Positions 36,919-47,747 of a stretch of 64,000 bases of DNA are shown piece by piece. The DNA lies in assembly GCF_010093535.1 (NCBI RefSeq), contig NW_022985171.1, forward strand, positions 201,779 to 265,778. The letters run 5' to 3'. The position numbers and the translations under genes are program-made. This DNA comes from Lindgomyces ingoldianus (taxonomy: Eukaryota > Ascomycota > Dothideomycetes > Pleosporales > Lindgomycetaceae). The notes beneath the pieces are model-generated. The model had not been told where the DNA came from. It did not search any database and saw only the letters and a list, made by a program, of their open reading frames with translations. Each line of letters opens with the position of its first letter. Within the stretch, counting starts at the first letter, position 1.

Positions 36919-37066
36919 GCTATTAGTAAAAAAGAAAAGGGAAAAGAAAAGTAAGCTTATAAAAAGTGAAAAGAAACTAATGTATTTAACTTTTAAAAAA
37001 GGTAGCATAGTAAGAGACTAAAGCTATAGGCTTTAAAGTAAAGCTTATAGAGAGAGAAGAGTAGAT

Positions 37067-37437
37067 GTTACAACTACTAGTTAGACTAGCAGAACATACA
37101 GGGAACATACAGGTATCTAACTCTATAGAGGAAGAACAGACTAACGCTAGTAGAGGCACAGCCTATAAGGTTACATTATATAATGCTCTAAAATAGGTAT
37201 AGCGCATACAAGAGAACTTAGTAGAGTAATTATAAAACTTAGTAAAGTAATTACAAGCTTAAGATACAACTACTCTAAGAAATCCTACAATCACCTTAGG
37301 TATATAGTCTTAACCTTCTATCTTTAATAGAAGGTTGTAGTTATTCTTACTCACAGAACATAGTTCTAGGTATAGTAATATATCTAATATCCTTTCTAGA
37401 CAGAAGCGTGTAAAGACTATTTCTATTTACAATAGTA
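37067..37437. repeat. Dispersed repeat, probable LTR (copy 2)
   Basis: GTTACAACTACTAGTTAGACTAG...GACTATTTCTATTTAC, collinear with copy 1 at 35163-35612, with fewer units of the 21-base array (about 37218-37260). Confidence 0.7.
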
Positions 37438-37464
37438 TAAACGCATTAGTTATTATACTTCTTT

Positions 37465-38155
37465 TGTAACAAGGTAGGCACAGTCAACTACGTGGCCTTC
37501 TCTCGCTTATAGAGGTTTAGGCTAGACTAGAGACAACTGCTAGTGCTAGTGCTAGCCCTAGCATTATCTATATATATATATTATACTATGTAAGAATACT
37601 TAGATTAGGTATTCTCGTGCGTACCTTTTAGTACAGTGCGGAAAGTTGTATAGTATTAGCTTAGCAGGTAGAGCGCCTACCTTATTACATCTTTATTACT
37701 TAACCTTACCTTCTTACCACCTCTACCTCTTTATTGCTCTGCAAGGATAGCACAGGGGACTGTACACCCTCTAAGCACTGTTGTAAGTTAAAGTATATAA
37801 AAACGTACCCCTTTTTTTTTATAGAAAACCCTTCCCTATGTTCTCCTCTCCTACCCCTTACTACTAAGACTAGTTACCAGCAGAAGACACCTAGCAATAG
37901 GAAAGTCGAGGTAAGATATCGTAACACACTGTTACTGTAGTAAGGTAGGCGCCCTGCCTGCCATGCCGATACTATACAACTTTCCCTACTGTACGAAATG
38001 GTACGCACGAGAATACTTAAGCTAAGTATTCTCGCATAGTATAATATATATATATATAATGCTAGGGCTAGCACTATCACTAGCAGTTGTCTCTAGTCTA
38101 GCCTAAACCTCTAAGCAAGAGAAGGCTAGTAGTTAACTATGCCTACCTTGTTACA
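37465..38155. mobile_element. Element with 220-base inverted arms
   Basis: Left arm 37465-37685 starts TGTAACAAGGTAGGCA; right arm 37936-38155 ends TGCCTACCTTGTTACA, and the two are inverted copies over about 220 bases, each containing a TA microsatellite and the CTAGTGCTAGTGCTAGCCC-type block. A 250-base spacer separates them. A short reading frame spanning the spacer (37734-37940) has no recognisable product. Confidence 0.75.
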
Positions 38156-38339
38156 GTTACAGCTAATTTAGCTGTTTACTATAATGCTTATATAGAGCAT
38201 TCTTAACAATATTAAATTTCTAGAATTACGTAATGTGAAAGATAGTAGTATAGTTAATTACCTATAAATACTTTTTAAACACTATTAAAAAGCGATTTAA
38301 ATATAATAGAATATAAAATACTTATAGCTGTAACACTAT

Positions 38340-38861
38340 CTAGCTTCTGTTACAATATCTTACCTTAACTTTTCTATTGCTAGGTGCCTTCTGCTAGTAA
38401 CAGGTCTCTTTAGAGAATAAAGATAAAAGAGAAGAAGAAGAGGTTTAAGAAGATAGTGTGTTACATAATACCTTAACTTACAATAGTGCCTAGAGAGTAT
38501 ACAGTTCTTTGTACAATCCTTGTAGAGTAGCAGCAAGGTAGGGAAAAAAAAAGAAGTAAAGCTAAAGTAAAAAAAAAGTAAGATTAATATATTTAAAGCT
38601 TTTTATAAATAGAAAAAAAGTTCTTTACAATACTTCTAGTTGTAATAAGGTAGGCGCTATCTCTGTTAAGTTAATACTATACAAATTTCTCTACTGTACT
38701 AAAAGGTACACACAAGAATACTTAAGCTAAGTATTCTCACATAGTATAATATATATTTAGATAATGCTAGAGCTAGCACTAGCACTAGCAGTTGTCTCTA
38801 GTCTAGCCTAAACCTCTAAGCAAGAGAAGGCTACGTAGTTAACTATGCCTACCTTGTTACA
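38340..38861. mobile_element. Third arm copy with an inverted spacer copy
   Basis: 38641-38861 (TGTAATAAGGTAGGCGC...TGCCTACCTTGTTACA) is a direct copy of the right arm at 37936-38155. The sequence before it (about 38340-38530) matches the 250-base spacer in reverse complement, so this is a second, half-preserved element of the same family. Confidence 0.65.
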
Positions 38862-38869
38862 CTAGTTAG

Positions 38870-39175
38870 AAAGGATATTCGATATATTGCTATACCTAGA
38901 ACTGTGTCCTGTAGTAAAGAATCACTACAACCTTCTACAAGTAGTAAGAAGTTAAGACTATATACCTAAGAGTGATGATAGTAATTGTAAATGCTAAGGC
39001 GTGATCGCAGAATATTTCTACAATCATTCACCTAAGCTCTGTACGTGCGCTATAGCTGTCTTAGAGATCACGTGATGTGATCTCTGCGGGCCGTGCCCTC
39101 ACCAGCCTCGGTCTGTCCTTCCTCTGTGGGGTTAGAGACTCGCATGTTCCTCTAGCTTAACTAGCAGTTGTAACA
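38870..39175. repeat. Dispersed repeat, probable LTR (copy 3, inverted, least mutated)
   Basis: Inverse of copies 1 and 2, with GC-rich words retained (ATCTCTGCGGGCCGTGCCCT, CACCAGCCTCGGTCTGTCC). It gives the best view of the original sequence of this family. CACGTGATGTGATCTC at 39070-39085 corresponds to CACATCACGTGATGCTC in copy 1. Confidence 0.65.
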
Positions 39176-39190
39176 GTTCTTAGTGCTACC

Positions 39191-39854
39191 TGTTACGGTC
39201 CACGAGTGGACCATGCGGAATCCCGGTATCCAGCCCCACCTCTTAGACGAACAAGCTTGGAACCCCTTTATGCTCGAATGGGAGGAGCCGAACGACCCCT
39301 CCCTCCCCTCAGACGATGACCTATCAAATCAGGCCCTAGACGAGTGCATCGTCTAGTAGGAAGTCCGCGCGAAAGGTCGCAGCGATCGCAGCAATTGTAA
39401 CACTTAGCAAGGGCTAAGACAGCAATTGCTACAGAAGGGATTGCAGTGATCGCAATGACTATAACGCTTAGCAAAGGCTAAGGCAGCAATCACCGCACAA
39501 GAGCAACTGTATATAAAGAACAGTAATAATTAACCTTAAGAGGGTGTGATTAAAGTTTAGTTTATCTTTATATAGACTAAGTAGCATTCTAGCTTTACAA
39601 CAAGCTGCAATACTAGTTGTATATCTTGTACCATATATACCTCCACTTCTGTCCCCAGGACCGTTTGACCCAGCGCCCATACCGCTGTCATAAGGGCAAA
39701 CCACGATTCGGCCATCTACTCCCCTCCTTGTCCGGAATCACACCAAGGGCCGTACACCCGAGGAAGGTTCCCTCACTGTCACCTCATCACCCCCCATTGG
39801 CCCGCGTGCTCAAGGTATCCCAAGTCAGGACCCCTACGAGCAAGAATTGTAACA
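39191..39854. mobile_element. Solo LTR with CTACC target duplication
   Basis: A 664-base segment from TGTTACGGTCCACG to AAGAATTGTAACA, flanked by CTACC at 39186-39190 and 39855-39859. It is GC-rich at both ends and RIP-like in the middle. It contains an intact 47-codon plus-strand frame starting at 39210 (MRNPGIQPHLLDEQAWNPFM...), which has no match I recognise and may be chance. Confidence 0.8.
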
Positions 39855-39859
39855 CTACC

Positions 39860-41134
39860 CTAACAACATAGTAGTTGCTACAGAGGAGAATAATACTACA
39901 GGAAGTTGTAAGAAGAGCTAGAGAATAATAAGCATGTAATTAGAGCTAAAAAAGTATATACTTTACTAAAATAAGTTTAGCATGTATAGAGAGTTAGTAT
40001 AAGAAATTTTAATTAGGCTTGTCTGTAGATAAGCGAGGCTAAGAAGCAGCTGATTTAACTTATTAGTGCATAAACTCCATAGTCTCTTCTTCTCGAACAG
40101 GTATTAGACTACGTGACTAAAATACTCTTAAGTATAGAGCCCTTTTATAAGCAGGCGACTAGCATTAGCACAGCCTTAGTCTGTGCATAGAAGCGCCATA
40201 AAGCTTCTAGATCAAATACACAGATGTATATAAGGTAGGCTATACAACTAGAAGTAACTTTTCTACTACTGTCATCTACTATAATGCTAAAAACACCTCT
40301 TTGTTAACTTACCTACAAGAAACGCGTTTAAATCTATCCACTAGCTAAACTAGAATAGAAGTAGACAGCTATTGCCTACAAACTTAGTGTACTTTAGAGA
40401 ACTATTTCTTATTATCTTTACTTGCTATGTACCTCTACAAAACAGAAGAGTAGAAGCTCTATATAAAATACACTTTTTTAACATCATCTTATTTAGCATG
40501 CTACTTAGAACACTAAACAACATTAAAAAAACTTAAAAGAAGATAGCCTATAAGCTAGAGATTAACATCTATTATTAATTGCTAATTAAGGCCTTTAAGA
40601 AGAAGCTTTATTATTATAGAAAAGCTAGGCGTAAGCTTCTTCTTACTAAAGAACACAAGGCTGCAAGGCTGTAGTAGGCATAAAAAGCACATTAGTTAGT
40701 CTAAAGCTATATAAAATAGACTAGCTTAGGCTAATAAAATATTAGCTAAAGTAAGCTTAAAAAAGATCTAGGTTTCTTATAAAGCTAAAAAGTACTTTTT
40801 ACCTAACTACTGCATTTCTAAGTTTAAGAAGTATAGTAGCTATATAGTGTAAAGCATTATCTTAATAAACACTAAAAAGCTTTTAGCATTCTTTAAAAAT
40901 AGCTAGTGTATAAATGCTAAGAGTATAGTTAACGTAAAAATTTATATTTAACACATTCTTTTTAAATTACTACCTACTAGTAGGTATATAAAACTTACAC
41001 TAGCAAAGAGCTTATCTTTATAAAAAATAATAGCTTTATATATAAATCTAAGGCTACTGTAAAGGCTTATAAAGCGTAAGGGATTATAAAGAACTAGTAG
41101 CTAGTAAACTTACTAGATCTTAATCTGTTTGCAG
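39860..41134. other. AT-rich transposon relic DNA
   Basis: Stops in all frames and lysine-like AAG/AAA-rich words in the plus direction. Phrases such as AATAAAAAGAAGAAGC and CTTCTTACTAAAGAAC suggest a decayed pogo-like transposase, but I cannot place motifs. No gene is supported. Confidence 0.45.
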
Positions 41135-41343
41135 TGGTGACACTCGGATGCGTCGTCACCATAGTCGCACGATAGTCGGATGTGTCGTCACACGATGATC
41201 ATGCGTCGGCACCATAGTCGTATGCATCTCAGCATAGTCTGTTGCCACGACTCACCCACTTATTTCGCATATATATAGACTCCTGCAAAGGACTCCTCTA
41301 GCAATACATTCAATGCAGTTCCTCATGCCCCTGGTGCCTCACA
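41135..41343 (+). repeat. Putative solo LTR
   Basis: TGGTGACACTCGGATGCG...GTGCCTCACA, TG to CA, with a TATA-like CATATATATAGACTCC at about 41266-41281 placed as in a copia LTR, and repeated CGTCACCATAGTCG words in the first half. No target duplication was found, so confidence is low. Confidence 0.4.
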
Positions 41344-42080
41344 TAGCTTCACATAATCTAATTAAAAATGTGAAGCAAATGCTAAAGTAGCGGCTTAGAA
41401 AGGGCTTTTTAAAGACAAATAACAAAGTACAGCAGTTTCTAAAGAAGAAGTAGGAGAAGATTAAGACTAAAAACTATAGAAAGTATATTTAATCTATGCA
41501 AGAGCGCTGCTAGGCAGTTATCCAGGCAGGTAGCAGGCATACCAAGTAGTAGATGATTATTAGATGACTTTTTTGTTGTAATCTTCATAGAAAACTACAG
41601 TTTTTAGTCATAATCGGTACGGCGCCATGGCCCGGGCGACGCTAGACGCCCGCTCATGAGAAGGCCCTGTAGCCTGTGGTATGAGAATGCTGAAATCTGT
41701 GCTTGGATGGAGAGTTGACGTGCGCCAAGGCGCCTCGGGTGCTTCCGCGTGAGTGCAGGGGTTCTGACGTCAGAACTCTATCAACACCTGGGATCAGTTT
41801 TTCTGATTCCCGTCGGGCTGTGCAAGCATGATTTTCTGATCCCACACTTCAACTTGTTTCTTTTGGTATGCTCACCCTCAGTCTGGCGAGTCAGCGCTGT
41901 CGTGACTTACATCTCTATTTGCGCATTCGAGGATTTGGGATCCAGGCTGGCTGCCGGCAATGAGAGAAGATACGAGAACAAGTGTCATCCGAGCCAATCT
42001 CTTGTGTTGAGTCTGCCTTGTTTGTAATAATCTATCGTGATTTGAGAAGGAGAAAAGTCTATCTTTACAAGTTGTTGACG
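41344..42080. other. Edge of the second gene island, 3' of the thioesterase
   Basis: AT-rich to about 41,590, then normal composition. Short frames on both strands (41654-41845, 41749-42027) show no domain. It contains the perfect palindrome at 41761-41776 and TGACGTGC at 41716-41723. Confidence 0.5.
41761..41776. promoter_or_regulatory. Perfect 16-base palindrome centred on TGACGTCA
   Basis: GTTCTGACGTCAGAAC reads the same on both strands, and its core TGACGTCA is a classic bZIP/CRE site. It lies downstream of the thioesterase with no obvious promoter nearby, so its role is uncertain. Confidence 0.5.
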
Positions 42081-42970
42081 CTAAAGCGGATCCATTGAGT
42101 CATCAAACTCGCCATGCAACTCATCCATGGCCGCAAACCCCTGCACATACCGCAATGCCCGCTCGCGCCTCCGCTCTGCCTCTTTCCGCGCGGGACTGCC
42201 CTCGGCGCCAAGCAGCTCTGATGCGTCGAGTAGCTTCTCTGGCGGCACCGTCACCCGCCCGCCCGCCTTGACAACATACCGCGCCAGAGCGGTGGCAAAA
42301 ACGATCCCGCCTCCCTCCCTCTGATCCTCTCCCGCAGAGCGGAACTGGGTGGCCACGTACAGCCACTTGCGGTCCCAGCACAGCACGCGCGATACCATGC
42401 GGTAACGCCCCAGCGGCGGAATGGCCTTGTGAAAGTTGCACGCGGCGCCGCCAAGGGCTATGGTGCAGGGCGCATTGGGTTGGTCCTGGGTGAGACGGGC
42501 CAGACCGGCGCGGAAGAGAGAGAGGAGCAAGCGGGATCGCGAGATGTCTAGGTCGCTGAAGTAGGTGCTGTTGGATTTGTGCAGGTTGTAATCAATTTCG
42601 AGGAGCGGGGTGTGCGAGGTGCACGTGTGCGGCGCGAAGAGACGGCTGCATTTGTTGGCACTGGCAGAGGGAGGAGTGGGCGTCAGGACGAATCCGGGGA
42701 GGACGCGAAGCTGGATGAATTGGTCAATCATGGTCTTCTGGCTTACTGTTGGTGGCTGGGGAAACTCACATGCCAGACGAAGGGGAATGCCTTGATGTTG
42801 GAGAGACCAACGAGTATTGCGACAAGCGTTGCAAAGCCGATGCCTGGGAACAGCATTCGCGTGGCGCAAACAACAACGACCGCAAAGCCCACCATCGGCG
42901 AGTTTCGGATCCTTGACTGCAACATGGTGATCGAGCGGGCGGTGGACTGAGCACAAAGTGCGCAGCTCAC
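42081..42970 (-). CDS. Thioesterase-superfamily (4HBT/THEM6-like) protein
   Basis: Two exons, 42970-42770 and 42710-42081, joined across a 59-base GTGAGT...CAG intron; 276 residues. An N-terminal hydrophobic segment (VGFAVVVVCATRMLFPGIGF) is followed by NIKAFPFVWH, then LLEIDYNLHKSNSTYFSDLD, the hotdog-fold D.N.H.SN..Y..D.D motif, and later MVSRVLCWDRKWLYVATQF. This matches the membrane-anchored THEM6/4HBT_2 thioesterase-like family. It could hydrolyse or shuttle acyl-CoA; in a cluster with FAS alpha, it may release or select the acyl chain (inference). A second Met at about 42925 is an alternative start. It is head-to-head with the P450 at 220 bases. Confidence 0.8.
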
Positions 42971-43190
42971 AAGATCTTATTATGCGTCCAGCCGTCTGAT
43001 TCCCCGGGCCCCATTTTCTGACACCCCCACCCCCCTCCCCCAGGAACATAGCATCAGGAACATAGCATCAGAATCATCCTACTATGGATTTTTCACTCGG
43101 TCTAAGAATGCTTTTTGCCACGCTCATTCATATTTGAGTCCTACATGGCCCTCCTAGTCCATGTCCACTTAGCACCGAACCAAAAACAAG
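42971..43190. promoter_or_regulatory. Shared promoter of thioesterase and P450
   Basis: 220 bases between divergent starts. Contains a pyrimidine run (CACCCCCACCCCCCTCCCCC) and a 14-base tandem duplication, GAACATAGCATCAG twice at about 43044-43071. No TGACGT core is present here. Confidence 0.55.
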
Positions 43191-44999
43191 ATGTACCTAT
43201 CATCTCTCCTCACTTTAGCATCTGGCTTGCTAGCCATAGCGGTAAGTACACCACACCACATCTCTGTCTCTGAGCTGTCTAATCAGTTATACGCATAGCT
43301 TCTCTCATATATAATATACCAAGTCAAATTTCATCCTCTGGCTAAATACCCTGGGCCTTTCCTCGCGAAATTGACTAATGCTTACGCTGCCTATCATGCA
43401 TGGAAGCAAGACATCCACATCGACATGTGGAGATGTCACCGAAAATATGGTCAGTTTAGTGAGGCTTCTAGTTTTTAGCTAGACACTTATTGCTCTCTAG
43501 GTGCCTTCATGCGATACGGTCCTAACACTGTTCTTGTCAACACCGTTGCGGGCATGAAAGGTGCGAATCACCCCAGCTCCGGCAATTCAAACTGCACGCT
43601 CTAACGCAACTTGGCAGATATCTATGGCTCCGGCGAAAAGGTAATCAAAAGCAAAAGCTACAATGCCATGGTCCATCGCACTCCCAGCGTGCTCACCATC
43701 CGAGACCGGAAGGAGCATTCTGCTCGTCGCAGGCTCATCGGACAAGGTATGGGTGATGCAGCCATGCGTGCTCATGAACCAACAGTCATGAGACATGTTG
43801 ATGCGTTGTGCGAGCAACTAGCACCTCTTGATGGCAGCTGGTCAGAGCTGCAGGATATGGCCGAGTGGAGCAGCTATCTGCTGTTCGACATCATGACCGA
43901 AGTCGTTTTTGGCTTGAAGTATGATCTGATCGGGAGCAAGGCGCATCGTCACGTCATCGACGCGATTGCAATTGCTAACATCCGAACCACCATCTTGTTG
44001 TACTTCCCTAAGTTAATGTGGAACCGGCTTGACAAGAAACTGTTGCCGGCGTCCATTGCGGCCCGTAATGCGTTTCTGATGTTTATGGGAAAGCTACTCC
44101 ACGATCGCTATCGGGTGAAGCCCGCAGACAATGCTAGGGACGTCCTCTCCGCACTTCTCAAAGTGCGCGACGTAGATACAGGCAAGGGGCTCAACACCGA
44201 ACAAATCAATGCTGATAGCACCACCCTCGTAATTGCCGGTGAGTCAAATCAACTATCTAATCCTCGCACACATTGCAAGCAGACACTGACAAAGCATCTA
44301 GGCTCCGACACAACCGCCACCGCCCTCTGCGCACTCTTCTTCTACCTCGGGCGCCATCCATACGCCTACCAGCGCGCCCGCGACGAAGTCCGCAATGCTT
44401 TTACCACGCGCGACATGATCCGCCCGGGCGCTGCCCTTAACTCATGCACCTACCTACGTGCTTGCATTGACGAGACGTTACGCCTGACGCCCCCCATTGG
44501 CGGCTCACTGTTACGCGAGGTGGCGGCCAGCGGCGGCATCAGTATTGACGGGCACATGTTCGCGCCCGGCACCGACGTGGGAACTTCCATCTACGCCATA
44601 CACCACAACCCAAACTACTTTGTGCGTCCGCACGCCTTTATGCCGGAGCGCTGGATTGGCGATGACAACGACGACAAAGGGGAGGCAGAGACCCGGCGCG
44701 TTCAGCACAAGGCTATGCACGTCTTTAGCTCCGGCCCGCGCGGGTGCGTGGGCAAGAGCATGGCGCTAGTCGAGCTCATGTTGACCATGGCCACCGTACT
44801 ATGGACCATGGATATGCGGCCAGCTACGGGCGCAGCAGGCGATGTGGGCGGCGGCAATCCCGACAGCGGCGTGCTAGGCCGGCACGACCCCGACGAGTAC
44901 CAGCTGTTTCACGGGGGCATCACGAGTATCAAGAAAGGGCCCTTGTTGCAGTTCTCAAGGCGTCGATTGGGAATGGTAGGGGTGGCGGGTCAGCCGTGA
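43191..44999 (+). CDS. Cytochrome P450 monooxygenase
   Basis: Five exons: 43191-43241, 43299-43449, 43501-43560, 43618-44238, 44302-44999; 526 residues. Intron 4 is 63 bases and open in frame, so it can be mistaken for coding. The N-terminal membrane anchor ([17 protein letters not shown]...LLSYIIYQV) runs into HPLAKYPGP. The I-helix is AGSDTT (split by intron 4), the K-helix DETLRL carries E..R, then comes PERW, and the heme loop is [12 protein letters not shown] with the axial cysteine. It is an ER-bound oxygenase of the class II fungal type. Next to FAS alpha and BCAT it is a good candidate for oxidising the fatty side chain or a precursor. It converges on BCAT. Confidence 0.92.
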
Positions 45000-45826
45000 G
45001 CGTTTGCTTTACATGTTAATACTCCTTATACTTAGTCTTGCTCTATACTGCTTTTCGTAATAATTGCCTTAGGGTGTATTTAGAAGTGCTCTTCGACTTG
45101 TTATAGAAGTTTAGAAGGAAAATCTTTAGGGAGATGAATATTTTCTACTACTATTGTGTGAAAGCAGTCCACAACCTGGACGGCTTTTATAGTTGTATGT
45201 CTCTACAAGAGATACGGAAGATATATGTAAGGGTGTCACGTAGACAGGACTCTTGAGGGACAAGAAGAGGGGGGTGTACGATAGTATTCCGAGAAGAAGA
45301 TGGAAGACTAATTCTTAAGGAGCAAGGCTCAAGACCCGAGGATGTATATATACTACTAGCCATCACGTGACCCGTAGTTACACCGGGCTAGGCCCGAGGC
45401 TGTCCCGTAGGCGAACCGAGGACCCCATGGAGGCTGGTAGTACTAGTGTTAGATTATGCATGGACTAACATCTATGCTCACGTGATAATCACTTGTTTAG
45501 TTGTGGCAATAAAACTCTGCAGCTTCAGTCTTAGAGGGGACGAGACGAACAATGAACAATACATTTTTATCAACACCCAACGTGCAATCTTTGTGCAATC
45601 ATTTTATACAACCCGAGAGGGCTTATATCTGACAACTGGGGGTACTAAAAGACCTGTTATAATAAATCTATAAGATTATTAGAATCTTATAGGACTATTA
45701 CGTAAAGATATAGTCTGCTTACGAATACTTTGTTTATGTAAATATCTTTATACCTAAGGTATCTATTAGGCTATTAGACTTTGAAATCTCTAGGGTAAGT
45801 AATAGTGCATGTTAATCGTACCCCCG
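45000..45826. other. Intergenic, moderately RIP-like, with LTR-like remnant
   Basis: AT-rich to about 45,230. 45234-45470 (TGTCACGTAGACAGG...GGACTAACA) looks like a degraded LTR, with a TATA-like GATGTATATATACTAC and GC-rich second half, but it lacks a target duplication. TCACGTGA occurs at 45363-45370 and 45478-45485. The open frame at 45446-45673 has no recognisable product. Confidence 0.45.
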
Positions 45827-46172
45827 GATATTCGTACACCTGTTCCTATATATACGCCCAGGTGAACAGTCCTATATGTACGCTCACGCGCAGGGGCCAG
45901 CGCAGGGGCTACCTAGCACCACCAGAACACTATAGCGCGATGCACCAACAGCCACAATGTCGCAGGAAGATATGAATAGATGGCCGGTTTCGCAGCTAAT
46001 TTCTGCACCCTTTTCATTATTTGCAGCAGGGTGTAGCATCTGCTCGTGATGTTGCTGTGGTGTTGATAGAGATCGTAGTTTGGTGTTCATGGCCCCTGCG
46101 CGCGCAAGCGTACACATCAGAATAGTACACCAAATCGTACGCGTATACTTAGGAACGGGGTGTCCGAATATC
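45827..46172. mobile_element. MITE-like element with ~75-base imperfect terminal inverted repeats
   Basis: The left end GATATTCGTACACCTGTTCCTA and TATACGC pair with the right end GCGTATACTTAGGAACGGGGTGTCCGAATATC. Inner parts (CAGGGGCC at 45890 and GGCCCCTG at 46091) continue the pairing. 346 bases, with no coding capacity. It sits between the convergent P450 and BCAT genes. Confidence 0.7.
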
Positions 46173-46254
46173 TACACGCACCTTATCCTTTCACTACTAG
46201 GAGACAATAAATCTTGCTAGAGCTCCAGAAAGCGAAATTATATACACGGTATTC

Positions 46255-47747
46255 CTAGGCCTTGATTTGCACCATATCCAGGGCGGGTAGAGACTTCCTA
46301 TCGTCGTAGACATCGGACCTGTCAGAGGCAACTCCGTCTGCTGCGTCCAAGACCGTAGATTCAGGGACGTCTTGCACACGAACCCTCCACCCGAATTCAT
46401 CGGATGAGCGTCCCTTGAGCATGTCCGTAAGAGCATGGGTCAATTCCGTCGCACAAGGCCCTGGCCCTGCATTCCCGCCGTTAAACACAAACTTATCCCC
46501 CGTGCTTTCTCGAGTAATAGACTTGATGGGCACGAGTGCCGCGGCTGTCCCCAAGGCAAAAACTTCGGAGAAGTAGCGCAGCTCTGAGAAGTGGATCTGC
46601 GTGCGAACAGGGCGGTCAGTACAGACACGACGCAAATCAGAGCGTGCCACACGACTTACCCTCCGCTTCTCTACTCCCCACCCCTTCGCCCTGGCCAAAG
46701 CGAGCACGCTATCGCTCGTCACGCTCGCAACAATACTCTCACTATCCGGCACAGTGAGCACAAAGCGGCGACCCCCCGTCTCGCAGCGCACGCCGACAAA
46801 GCCCGACGTCGAGAACTCCTCGACCTCGGTCTGAGTGCGGCTGTCCAGATGCAACGTCAAGCCGAAACCGCGCGCCTTAGCATCGTCGCTCCAGCGCACA
46901 ACAGGCGCATAGTTACCGCCAACTTTGGCATGCCCGGTCCCGCGCGGTGCCGCACGGTCGAAACTCTCCATGACCAGCACGTCCTGCGAGCTCGCAGCCA
47001 CGCCGTGGTACGCCGTCGCTGGCGCTACATAGACTGCGAAGCGGAAGTGCTGCGGCCGTGTCAGTGCTAGATGGGCATCGCATGCAAATGCGACGGGCCG
47101 GATGTATAGCAGCGCGGGGCTGGCGTGCGGGGGGACGAGCCGCGCGTTGCGGGCCACGGCCAGGTTCACGGCGCGCAGGAAGATTGGGGGCGGGATGGCA
47201 GGAATGGAGACGGTGGCGCAGGATGTGACCATGCGCGCGGCGTGGTCGGCGGGGCGGAAGACGTAGATTTGGTCTTCCGGGCTGCGGTAGGCTCGGTGTG
47301 GTTTCAGCATCTACACTGTCAGCGTGGTGGATCAAGTACCTTTCATGCCCTCGTAGGCCTGCATTCCTGCACAAGTTCAGCATTCACCGTGGACCAGTAC
47401 GCGCTGCAACGTACCGTAATTCAGGCCTGGAGCCAGGCCATGGACCTTGATGTATGCGTCTTTGACCAGCACAGGCTCGCTCCAGCACCCCGTTTTCGCA
47501 TCGTACTGGCACTCGGCATGGCCGTCGTCTGCAGCAGCGCCCTGTCAGTGTAACATGCTCTGAACGGCAGTTCTCCATGAGGAGTGGCTACCTTCAACGG
47601 CAGAAGCACCAAGCTTGGCCCAATCTGTGTCACGTGATTGTGTCAGTGACTCGGCGTACGTGGGTGGCCTCAGTCTCGTCATCTGATCTGACAGTACTCA
47701 CCAATATCCTCTTTTGGTGGAGGAGGGAATGCTTGCGTTGTCGACAT
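46255..47747 (-). CDS. Branched-chain amino acid aminotransferase-like enzyme (TOXF/APS4 type)
   Basis: Six exons: 47747-47702, 47624-47592, 47528-47415, 47366-47340, 47291-46660, 46596-46255; 397 residues. Fold-type IV PLP enzyme. Visible are IDWAKLGASAVE, DGHAECQYDAKTGCWSEP, LAPGLNYGMQAYEGMK then the FRP..HA.RM block, the catalytic-lysine loop HAKVGGNYAP, and FALGTAAALVPI at the end. Phases close; the last short intron uses a GAG acceptor. The 63-base intron at 46597-46659 is open in frame. BCATs transfer amino groups between branched-chain 2-oxo acids and glutamate. In HC-toxin and apicidin clusters a BCAT-like enzyme is thought to aminate a long-chain 2-oxo acid. Head-to-head with FAS alpha, this one probably serves such a pathway, not housekeeping metabolism. 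Confidence 0.88.

Noticed and set aside
37655..37690. tRNA-like sequence TAGCTTAGCAGGTAGAGCGC
   Set aside because: It matches a tRNA A box, but there is no B box or acceptor pairing downstream, and the inverted sister arm at 37936 does not keep the motif.
42081..43049. Single 322-codon thioesterase frame starting at 43049
   Set aside because: Its first 100 residues are low-complexity and unlike the family. The two-exon model gives NIKAFPFVWH and a membrane helix as the family has.
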